NCBI RefSeq assembly: GCF_903469665.1
Contig: NZ_CAGKLC010000003.1
Span: 1 to 64,000 of the forward strand
From: Flavobacterium sp. UGB4466
GTDB taxonomy: Bacteria; Bacteroidota; Bacteroidia; Flavobacteriales; Flavobacteriaceae
DNA: 64,000 bases
Direction of reading: 5' to 3'
Shown: positions 30,478 through 39,600 of the stretch, piece by piece
How the letters are laid out: each line of letters opens with the position of its first letter
Position numbering within the stretch: position 1 is the first letter of the stretch
The notes under the pieces: generated by a model
What the model was told of the DNA's origin: nothing
Databases searched by the model: none
What the model saw: the letters and a program-made list of their open reading frames with translations, nothing else
Translations under genes and position numbers: made by a program

Positions 30478-31955
30478 TTCAAAAAATTACCCCAAATTTT
30501 ACCAAATTAGTGCTTTTGTTTTCTTTAGTTATTTTAACTAAATTAAATTCATATGCCCAAACGCCAGTGATAGGACCACAGCAGCTTCCCTTTGAGAGAA
30601 TCTGCGCTGGTTTTATTGTCAATGGCGTTGTGTTTAATGAATATTTTGCAACTTTCAGCTACGTAGATTTTCCCGCTGGAACAACTTTTGCCGTAGAACT
30701 TTCTGATGAGACTGGAAGTTTTACAAATCCAACAGCTACTACAACACTTTCGGTTACAGATGATGCTGCTTTAAAACAACAAACAATTAAATTTGCGGTT
30801 CCGACTAATCTGAAAGGATCGGATGTGTATAGCTTACGCGTTAAGAGCTTGAATACTACACCTGTAGTAAATAGCCCAAGATTTAAAAACGCCGTTGGTA
30901 ATACAACCTTTTCTGTTTATTACAGTACTTATGTAAGTTCGTTTTATATTAATGAAAAACAGCCAACAGCGTCTTTTTGTGCTGGCGGTAATCTTACACT
31001 TTCCGTTTATAATCCTACGCCTTCTGATCAGGCTTCGTCACCTGCTAATTACTCCAATCTAAAATACAAATGGTACAAAGATGGTGCTGTAATTGCCGGA
31101 CAAAGTTCTAAAGATTTGATTGTAAATTCTGCCGGAAAATACTATGCCGAAATTGACTATGGTTTATGTTCTGATGTAAATTTTAGCTCAAATCGTGTTG
31201 ATGTAACGACTTCAGGATCGGGAGGATCGGCAGTTACCATTAGCTCAAGTTTGGGAAACCCGTTTTGTGCATCTGGATCAGGAACAGTTCTAACGGCTAC
31301 TTCCGGAAATACTTACGTTTGGAAGAAAGACGGAGCAATAATTTCGGGTGCTACTACGCGTAGTATTAATGCAAATGTATCAGGAGTTTATACGGTACAG
31401 GTTGATTTTGGAGGATGTAGTGCTACAGGAACTATCGATTTGAAAAGTAATAGCTTTAATGCGAGTATAGATGCGCCGGAAACCACATCAATAAACGAGG
31501 GGGAAACTTTGAATGTTTCGGTTACAACAGATGCTTCAAACCCTACTTTTGAATGGTTTTTAAATGGAAACGCAATTGCAAGTGCAACATCAAGTTCTTA
31601 TGTTGTATCTATTCCTGGTAATTATAAAGTTAAAATTTCTCAAGCATCGGGTTGTATTTCTTCTCAGGAGTTTAGTTTTAAAGTTACAGGACCAATGGCT
31701 TCGACGACAGTGATTCCTAATGTTGTAAGTCTCCAGAATCCCTATTGGAATGTTCCGGATGTTTATAAAACAGTCCAGACGAAAATAATAATCATGAGTT
31801 CTAATGGTGAAATTATGTATGACGGTTTAGGAAGTGATTATAATCCTGAAACCAATACGTTTATAAAAGATTTTAAAAATGTTAATCCGGTATATTACTA
31901 TGTCATTAAATCCGACAATGGTGAAAAAAAAGGATCAATAACTGTAATAAGGTAA
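30474..31955 (+). CDS. sprC: Gliding motility protein SprC
   Basis: This 493-residue secreted protein starts with a signal peptide ending near residue 30 (LTKLNSYAQ). It has several Ig/PKD-like segments of the YTWYKDGxxI type, for example YKWYKDGAVIAGQSSKDLIVNSAGKYYAEI (about 195-225) and YVWKKDGAIISGATTRSINANVSGVYTV. The C-terminal 85 residues look like a T9SS type B sorting domain without the usual PNGDG start. sprC mutants of F. johnsoniae are impaired in gliding on agar, and SprC is thought to help SprB reach or function at the surface. It overlaps the preceding gene by 4 bases and lies 1 base before sprD. The symbol rests on operon order and architecture. Confidence 0.8.
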   Translation: MIQKITPNFTKLVLLFSLVILTKLNSYAQTPVIGPQQLPFERICAGFIVNGVVFNEYFATFSYVDFPAGTTFAVELSDETGSFTNPTATTTLSVTDDAALKQQTIKFAVPTNLKGSDVYSLRVKSLNTTPVVNSPRFKNAVGNTTFSVYYSTYVSSFYINEKQPTASFCAGGNLTLSVYNPTPSDQASSPANYSNLKYKWYKDGAVIAGQSSKDLIVNSAGKYYAEIDYGLCSDVNFSSNRVDVTTSGSGGSAVTISSSLGNPFCASGSGTVLTATSGNTYVWKKDGAIISGATTRSINANVSGVYTVQVDFGGCSATGTIDLKSNSFNASIDAPETTSINEGETLNVSVTTDASNPTFEWFLNGNAIASATSSSYVVSIPGNYKVKISQASGCISSQEFSFKVTGPMASTTVIPNVVSLQNPYWNVPDVYKTVQTKIIIMSSNGEIMYDGLGSDYNPETNTFIKDFKNVNPVYYYVIKSDNGEKKGSITVIR

Positions 31956-31956
31956 T

Positions 31957-34900
31957 ATGAAGAAAATTTTACTATTCATCACACTATTTTACGGTTTTTC
32001 AAATACACTCTATTCTCAGGACAAAAATGAGGATGGAGTTGTTTCGTTTTCGTTACCTATTAGAAATTCTTTAAAGTTTAATCGATACTTAATTAACCCG
32101 GCTTTTAGCTTTGTTCGTGAAACAAATGCTTATGCCAGTTTTTATAATAAAAGACAATGGGTACAGTTTGAGAATGCACCAAACACCTATTTAGCCAACT
32201 ATTCGGGCCGTTTTAGAGAAAATGAAGCTTTTGCTTTTGGTCTGTTTCAGCAAAATTATGGTTTAATGACGGTTTTTGGAGGAATCGGAAACTTTGCTCA
32301 TAACATCGTTTTAGAGCAAGACAGTAATTTAACTTTTGGTTTAAATGTTGGAGTTTACCAAAGCAGTTTAAATAAAGGAAAAATCATCTCAGATGATCCA
32401 AATATTTTAAATGGAGACTATCCGTCAAACACTTTACTTACGGTTAATCCGGGAGTAAATTATGGAACAGAGTTCCTTGACTTTGGATTAGCGGTAAACA
32501 ATCTTATCCTTTATAATTTCGGTGGCGGAATTGTAAAAGAAGACCCTGAAAGAGCGATTCAGTTGCATGCTATGTATACAGGATACATTGATAGTTTCGG
32601 TTTTTTTGACAGAAGTAAATTTTCAGGAATTGTAAAAACAGAGGTTAAAAAAGGTAAGACAGTAATTTCCGGACTTGCAATGATTGCAATTCCAAAAGGA
32701 GTTTGGGCTCAAGCAGGATACAATACATTATATGGGATTTCTGCCGGTCTTGGATTTAATATTTCTCCAAGTATTGCATTTGAATACAACTATGAAAAAG
32801 GCATGGGAAATTTTACCAATATGGGAGGTTCGCATGAATTTACAATTGCTTATAAATTTAAAAATAAAAACTATTACTATGGTGATGATGAAGAAGGCTC
32901 TTTAATAGATCCGGCTAAACCAAAACCGGTATTGGCTAAACCATCATCAGGAACAACCGCTGAGAGAACTGATGGTGCAGAAAAAGCGAGACTGGCTGCC
33001 GATGCGAAGGCTAAAGCCGATGCAGAAGCGCTAAAAGTGAGACTTGCCGCAGCCGAAAAAGTGAAGGCTGATGCAGCAGCGGCAGCAAAAGCAAAATTAG
33101 AAGCAGACAATAAAGCCAAAGCTGATGCCGAGGCACTTAAGATAAAAATAGCCGCTGACGCTAAAGCTAAAGCTGATGCCGCAGCAGCAACAAGAGCACA
33201 AACTGCAACGGCAAACAGAGCAGTTGCTGCAGAACAAAAAACACAGGCGCAGCTGACCGCAGATAAGGCAAGAGCGGATGCTGAAGCCCGCAGAATAAAA
33301 TTGGCTGCAGATAATAAAGCGAGAGTAGATGCAGCGGCAGCGGCAAGAGCGAATGCTAATAAGCCTTCAGCGACGCCACAAAAAACACAGGCACAACTGG
33401 CTGCTGATAAAGCCAAAGCTGATGCCGAAGCAATGAAATTGAAATTAGCCGCAGATGCTAAAGCAAAGGCTGATGCGGAAGCCGCTAAAGCAAAAACTGC
33501 TGCGGAAAATAAACCGGCAACAGCGCCACAAAAAACACAGGCTCAATTAGCTGCTGACAAAGCAAAAGCTGATGCGGAAGCCGCTGCAAAAGCAAAATTA
33601 GCTGCTGATGCAAAAGCAAAAGCAGATGCTGAAGCTCTGAAAATAAAACTAGCAGCAGATGCAAAAGCTAAGGCTGATGCTGCAGAAGCAAAACGTAAAG
33701 CCGATGCAAAAGCGAAAGCAGAAGCTGCAGACTTACAATCAATTTTAGCTGCGGATGCAAAAGCCAAAGCAGATTCAGATGCGCTTCAGGCGAGACTGGC
33801 TGCTGAAGCGAAAGCCGCTGCTGCTGCTGCTGCAAAAACAAAGGCAAGTATAGATGCTGCCAATAAAGCAAAAATAGCTGCTGACGCGAAAGCTAAAGCT
33901 GCTGAAGAAGCTGCCTTAAAAGAAAAACAAGCTGTTGAAGCCAAAGCCAAAGCAGATGAAGAAGCCAGACAAGCCAGAATTGCTGCTGAAGCTAAAGCGA
34001 AAGCCGATGCAGAAGCTCTTAAAGCAAAATTAGCTGCAGATGCTAAAGCGAAAGCGGATGCAGAAGCACTTCAGGCGAAATTAGCTGCCGATGCAAAAGC
34101 CAAAGCCGATGCAGAAGCTCTTCAGGCGAAATTGGCTGCAGATGCTAAAGCGAAAGCCGATGCAGAAGCACTTCAGGCGAAATTGGCTGCAGATGCTAAA
34201 GCGAAAGCCGATGCAGAAGCACTTCAGGCGAAATTAGCTGCCGATGCAAAAGCCAAAGCAGATGCAGAAGCACTTCAGGCAAAATTAGCTGCCGATGCAA
34301 AAGCCAAAGCGGATGCAGAAGCACTTCAGGCGAAATTAGCTGCTGATGCTAAAGCGAAAGCGGATGCAGAAGCCCTTCAGGCAAAATTAGCTGCCGATGC
34401 CAAAGCCAAAGCAGATGCAGAAGCACTTCAGGCGAAATTAGCTGCTGATGCAAAAGCCAAAGCAGATGCCCAGGCTCTTCAGGCGAAATTGGCTGCCGAT
34501 GCAAAAGCGAAAGCGGATGCAGAAGCACTTCAGGCTAAGTTAGCTGCTGATGCAAAAGCCAAAGCCGATGCAGAGGCACTTCAGGCTAAGTTAGCTGCTG
34601 ATGCAAAAGCCAAAGCGGATGCAGAAGCTCTTCAGGCAAAATTAGCTGCCGATGCTAAAGCGAAAGCCGATGCAGAGGCACTTCAGGCTAAGTTAGCTGC
34701 TGATGCTAAAGCGAAAGCCGACGCAGAGGCACTTCAGGCTAAGTTAGCTGCTGATGCAAAAGCCAAAGCTGATATGGAAGCTTTACAAGCTAAATTACTT
34801 GCGGATGCGAAGGTAAAAGCAGATGCAGAAGCAACTGCGAAAGCGAAAGCAGATGCAGAAGCAAAACAATTACAGGAAGCAGAAGAAGCTCGTTTGGCAA

Positions 34901-36498
34901 AATTAGCTGCCGATGCCAAAGCGAAAGCCGATGCTGAAGCTCTTCAAGCAAAGTTAGCTGCTGATGCAAAAGCTAAAGCAGACGCCAAAGTTAAAGCGGA
35001 TGCTGAAGCCCTTCAGGCGAAGTTAGCAGCAGATGCCAAAGCGAAAGCCGATGCAGAGGCTCTTCAGGCGAAGTTAGCTGCTGATGCTAAAGCAAAAGCC
35101 GATATGGAAGCCGCACAAGCGAAGTTAGCTGCTGATGCCAAAGCGAAAGCCGATGCGGAAGCTCTTCAGGCGAAGTTAGCTGCCGATGCCAAAGCAAAGG
35201 CGGATGCAGAAGCCCTTCAAGCGAAGTTAGCTGCTGATGCCAAAGCGAAAGCCGATGCAGAAGCTCTTCAGGCGAAGTTAGCTGCTGATGCTAAAGCTAA
35301 AGCTGATGCAGAAGCCCTTCAAGCGAAGTTAGCTGCTGATGCCAAAGCGAAAGCCGATGCGGAAGCTCTTCAGGCGAAGTTAGCTGCCGATGCTAAAGCA
35401 AAAGCCGATATGGAAGCCGCACAAGCGAAGTTATTGGCAGATCAAAAAGCGAAGGCTGATGCAGAAGCGACAGAAAGATTAAAAGCTGAGGAAGAAACAA
35501 GACAGTTGCAATTAGCAGAAGAAGCTCGTTTGGCAAAATTAGCTGCTGATGCGAAAGCGAAAGCCGATGCAGAAGCTCTTCAGGCAAAGTTAGCTGCGGA
35601 TGCACTTGCAAAAGCTGCTTCAGCTCCAAAAGATGATACAGCAAAAGCAATAGATAACTTATCTCAGTCTATCGAGAGCGCAAGTAAAATGCAGAAAGAT
35701 TTATTGGCACAGTTTAATACAACAGTGGCAAGTAAACAAAGAGACTTGAACGACTTAAGAGAAGAGAATGATTTAAGTGAGAAAGGAATTTATAAAGAAC
35801 CAAAACCTTTCAAAAGTGTAGCAGCCGAGAACAGTCAGCTGGAAGCTTTAAAATCTCAACTTGCTGAAGTAAATAAAGCACAGAAAGATGAAATTGCGAA
35901 GTTGACTAATTTATACAACGAAAGGCTTAAAAAGTTTCCTAATAAAAACGATGCTTTGAATAAGGCTTATCTGGAAAAGATAAACGAGTTAAAAGCAGCA
36001 CAATTGAAAATGGAACAGGATAGCGCAACATTACTTTCTAATTTAGAACGTATCAAGGCCGAGACTGAAATTGAGAAAAAACGTCGAATCAAACGTGCAG
36101 CATATGAGAATGATCAGGGCCGATATGCACAGGATGTTGCCGCTCTTAAACGTATTAGAGAAACAACGAAATTAAGCAGTACGCCTCTAACAGCAAGTGA
36201 TTTTGATTTCGGTGAAGACCAATCAAATATGCAGATTATCAAGAATATTAAGAATGCTGATGGTGGATATTATTTAATTATTGCAGTTCACAGCAGTGTT
36301 GAAAAACGCGATCAGTTCCTCGCTAAAGCAGTTGCAGCAGGACGTACAGATGTTAATTTCTTTTATAATGTAACCACAAGTAAGTATTACATCTATTATG
36401 AGAAATTCGACGGACTATCAGAAGCTACAAAAGCACTGGAAGCAAAAGGGACTAAGCCATACAACGGGAAAATGGCAATTGTGAAAGTGGAGAATTAA
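31957..36498 (+). CDS. sprD: Gliding motility protein SprD with long Ala/Lys repeats
   Basis: This 1513-residue protein has a signal peptide (MKKILLFITLFYGFSNTLYSQ). A PorP/SprF-like beta-barrel segment (about 30-310, with INPAFSFVRETNAYASFYNKRQW and GLGFNISPSIAFEYNYEKG) follows. Then comes a huge Ala/Lys/Asp/Glu coiled coil (about 345-1225) built on a 17-residue unit EALQAKLAADAKAKADA. The C-terminal region (about 1225-1513) is helical and ends in a SPOR-like domain (YYLIIAVHSSVEKRDQFL...YYIYYEKFDGLSEATKAL). SprD is needed for efficient gliding on agar in F. johnsoniae. The PorP-like part suggests an outer-membrane anchor and the SPOR-like end suggests peptidoglycan contact, which would span the periplasm. 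Confidence 0.88.
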   Translation: MKKILLFITLFYGFSNTLYSQDKNEDGVVSFSLPIRNSLKFNRYLINPAFSFVRETNAYASFYNKRQWVQFENAPNTYLANYSGRFRENEAFAFGLFQQNYGLMTVFGGIGNFAHNIVLEQDSNLTFGLNVGVYQSSLNKGKIISDDPNILNGDYPSNTLLTVNPGVNYGTEFLDFGLAVNNLILYNFGGGIVKEDPERAIQLHAMYTGYIDSFGFFDRSKFSGIVKTEVKKGKTVISGLAMIAIPKGVWAQAGYNTLYGISAGLGFNISPSIAFEYNYEKGMGNFTNMGGSHEFTIAYKFKNKNYYYGDDEEGSLIDPAKPKPVLAKPSSGTTAERTDGAEKARLAADAKAKADAEALKVRLAAAEKVKADAAAAAKAKLEADNKAKADAEALKIKIAADAKAKADAAAATRAQTATANRAVAAEQKTQAQLTADKARADAEARRIKLAADNKARVDAAAAARANANKPSATPQKTQAQLAADKAKADAEAMKLKLAADAKAKADAEAAKAKTAAENKPATAPQKTQAQLAADKAKADAEAAAKAKLAADAKAKADAEALKIKLAADAKAKADAAEAKRKADAKAKAEAADLQSILAADAKAKADSDALQARLAAEAKAAAAAAAKTKASIDAANKAKIAADAKAKAAEEAALKEKQAVEAKAKADEEARQARIAAEAKAKADAEALKAKLAADAKAKADAEALQAKLAADAKAKADAEALQAKLAADAKAKADAEALQAKLAADAKAKADAEALQAKLAADAKAKADAEALQAKLAADAKAKADAEALQAKLAADAKAKADAEALQAKLAADAKAKADAEALQAKLAADAKAKADAQALQAKLAADAKAKADAEALQAKLAADAKAKADAEALQAKLAADAKAKADAEALQAKLAADAKAKADAEALQAKLAADAKAKADAEALQAKLAADAKAKADMEALQAKLLADAKVKADAEATAKAKADAEAKQLQEAEEARLAKLAADAKAKADAEALQAKLAADAKAKADAKVKADAEALQAKLAADAKAKADAEALQAKLAADAKAKADMEAAQAKLAADAKAKADAEALQAKLAADAKAKADAEALQAKLAADAKAKADAEALQAKLAADAKAKADAEALQAKLAADAKAKADAEALQAKLAADAKAKADMEAAQAKLLADQKAKADAEATERLKAEEETRQLQLAEEARLAKLAADAKAKADAEALQAKLAADALAKAASAPKDDTAKAIDNLSQSIESASKMQKDLLAQFNTTVASKQRDLNDLREENDLSEKGIYKEPKPFKSVAAENSQLEALKSQLAEVNKAQKDEIAKLTNLYNERLKKFPNKNDALNKAYLEKINELKAAQLKMEQDSATLLSNLERIKAETEIEKKRRIKRAAYENDQGRYAQDVAALKRIRETTKLSSTPLTASDFDFGEDQSNMQIIKNIKNADGGYYLIIAVHSSVEKRDQFLAKAVAAGRTDVNFFYNVTTSKYYIYYEKFDGLSEATKALEAKGTKPYNGKMAIVKVEN
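34012..34776. repeat. 51-bp tandem repeat array in sprD (block 1)
   Basis: About fifteen consecutive 51-bp units encode the 17-residue repeat EALQAKLAADAKAKADA with almost no amino-acid change. Codons vary between copies (for example GCC/GCT/GCA and AAA/AAG), so the array is old enough for synonymous drift but is still homogenised at protein level. Confidence 0.9.
34900..35430. repeat. 51-bp tandem repeat array in sprD (block 2)
   Basis: A second run of about nine or ten units of the same 17-residue repeat is separated from block 1 by a short Gln/Leu-rich spacer (KQLQEAEEARLAKL). Two units carry ADMEAAQAKL variants. Confidence 0.85.
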
Positions 36499-36522
36499 TA
36501 TAATTATTGAGAATATAGCCCC

Positions 36523-36549
36523 GTTCTTCTTAATTTTTTTAAGAAGAAC
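36523..36549 (+). other. Hairpin between sprD and sprB
   Basis: GTTCTTCTTAA (36523-36533) pairs perfectly with TTAAGAAGAAC (36539-36549) around a T5 loop. No T-run follows, so it is not a typical terminator. It could be an mRNA stabiliser or processing site between sprD and the 17.6-kb sprB reading frame. Confidence 0.65.
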
Positions 36550-36626
36550 ATCTATTATAAATGTTTCAGAATGCTTTGATTTATTTTTTAACGCCCCTTA
36601 GAAAATAAAAGAGAAGCAAAAACAAA

Positions 36627-39600
36627 ATGAAGACTATGAAAAAACCTACTAACCTAAGATTGATTTTATTAGCTTTGATTTTCTTTCAAAGTTACTTTGT
36701 AATTTCTCAGAATCTTAAGTCATTTACTCCGAGATTTGACAAGAAGCTAAAAGGAGACATGTTGCTTATTGGTAACAATATCCTGAACAGAGATGGAGGA
36801 ACCAGAAATTCCAGACCAAATGTCGCTTACAATGATGACTGGCTTAACTCGGATTTCGACATGAGGTATATTGATGTCGATAATGACAACAGTACTTTTA
36901 GTTCCAGTAGTGCAACTTTGACAGTGCCAAAGCCGGCTTGTTATAAAATTGTTTATGCCGGTTTGTATTGGGGGGCTATCCTACAGCAAAATGATCGTAC
37001 AGGTATAGAGAAGGTAAAACTTAAATTACCAACAGGGGGCTATCATGATATCAATGGAGAGATCATCCATGATGCTAATGCAGCACCAATTGGAAGTGGT
37101 AATAACAGGCCTTATGCCTGTTATGCAGATATAACGAACTTAGTTGCCGGACAGGCTAATGCGCAAGGTGTCTATACGGTTGCTAATGTTATATCGAGTC
37201 AAGGTTCTAATGGAGGAACCGGTTTATCTGCGGGCTGGTCTATTTATGTTGTTTACGAAGACCCAACTTTGCCGGCGAAATATATCACTTCATTTGATGG
37301 TTTTAGTGCAATTGGAGGTGTAACTACTTTAGACATTCCTGTTTCAGGTTTTAAGACAATCCCAACTGGTCCGGTACGTGTAAAGTTTGCTTTTGCTGCT
37401 TTAGAAGGGGATCAGTCTATTGCGGGTGATTACCTGCAAATTAACGGAATTGGGATTAGTGCTACAAACGCCGCAAATACAGCTATTAGAGCCTCAAATA
37501 ACTTCTTTAATAGTAGTGTAACTTATGTTGATCCGGCTACAGATAAAACAGAGAATTTCTTAAACCGAAGTCCCGCCAGTACCAATACGCTTGGGTATGA
37601 TGCGGGTATTTTGAATATTAATAACCCCGGAACTCTTTTGAGACCCGGAGGTATTGTTATTGATAATAATGAGACTTCGGCAAATATTAGATTAGGAAGT
37701 ACTCAGGACGTTTACTTTTATTATTTTAATGCATTTGCGGTAGATATTATTGAGCCTCATATTGTACTAACGAAAATTGTTAAAAATTCAGCAGGAACGG
37801 ATATTGGGGGGCAAAATGTAGTATTGGGGCAACAATTAAATTATGAAATTGGTATTAGAAACTCAGGGAATGATGATGCAAAATCTTTAACCATTAGAGA
37901 TCAGTTGCCAATTAATATTATATTTAATTATCCGGGAGACTTAAACCCGCTTCCGGCTGGCGTAACGGTACAAAGTTATGATCCTGCAACCAGAAGTATT
38001 GTTTTTAAAGTAGATGATTCTGTTGTTAAAGCAAATACATTAAAAGAGACTGTCATAAGCTTTAAAGTTAAAGTTGTTCCGGATTGTAATTCCTTAAGTG
38101 AAGCATGTTCTAATAGTATTGATAACTCTGCATATGCCACTTATAAAGGAACTTTAAATCCTGATTTTCAAATTTCAGATGATCCGAGTGTCAATACAAA
38201 TACAGGATGTATATTAACTCCAAAAGCGACTAACTTTTTAGTAGGTGTCGATGGTTGTAAGTATACAGCAAATGTTACTTTATGTAAAGACACAGTAGAT
38301 TTAGTTGCTGCAAACGGATATACAAGTTATACCTGGTATAGTGACGAAGCGCGTACAAAACAAATAGGGACAGGACAAACACTTACGGTTAAAGATCCGG
38401 GAACTTATTATGTATACAATTTAGCTGCGGCACCTTGTAGATCAATTTATCAGGCTATTACAGTAACCAGATTTGGTGCTACAAATACAAACCCTGTAAT
38501 TCCTTATGCAAAAGCTCCGTATAAAGGAGAGGTCTTAATTTGTCCAAATAATGGAAAAGAGTTACCTAATCTTTTCTTATGTGGTGCAAATGATTCCAGA
38601 CTAATTGAAACGCATATCTCAGATGGTTCAACCCTTGTTTGGGAAAAATTAGATGAAGCAAGCTGTACAGCGCCAAGCAGTCCAAATTGTGCCAATGAAG
38701 GTACTTCTTGTTCTTGGACTCAGGTTGCAACGGGACCAAATTACCTGGCTAAAATTGCCGGGCAATACCGATTAACATTAAATTATGCCGGAGGTTGTTT
38801 TAACCGTTTTTATTTTAATGTTTTCACCAATTCATTAAGTCCTACAGAGAAACATACCGATATTATTTGTGGTAAAGCTGGTACGATTACAGTAGGAGGT
38901 GTTCCTGCCGGATATGAGTACAGTATTAATGGTACAACTTATCAGGCTAGTAATGTATTTAATGTTACTACTGCAGGCTTCTATACCGTTTATATAAGAC
39001 TAGCAGGTGTAACAGGAAACACTTGTATTTTTACGGTTCCGAATATTCAAATCAGACAAAGGGACTTTAAGGTAGTACAAGAGGTAACACAGCCATTGTG
39101 TTATGGTGAAAAAGGTAAAATTAAAGTAGCCGTAAATGATGCTAATGCACAATATTATTATAAACTTTATAATAATGGAACATTATTGTCTAGTGTAGGA
39201 CCTGTGCCAGATTCTGAATATACTTTTGATAATTTAAATACAGACCAGAATTATGTTGTAGAGATTACTACAGATGATGGTTGTAAAGATACCAAGTATA
39301 TATACATGGGTAAGGTTTGGAACGAATATAAAGCAACAGTTGCTTTAGTAGAACCTCTTACTGCATGTAGTGACGGAAAAATCAGAATCACAACAGAAGG
39401 AGGTAATTCGCCTTATAATTATTTTATAAACAGCGATACTGTCTTTCAAACCAGTAATGAGTTTGTGGTAACAGCTCCGGGACTTTATACCATTAAAATT
39501 GTAGATAAAAACAACTGTACGATAACAAGAACTATTACAGTTCCTGATAATACAAAACCTGCTTATACTATTGATCATACCAATAGTAATTGTTATGATG

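Noticed and set aside
32877-35650. Antisense frames opposite the sprD repeats (Ala/Ser/Phe-rich and Leu/Gln-rich)
   Set aside because: They are by-products of the 51-bp repeats and read as low-complexity sequence; sprD itself accounts for the region.
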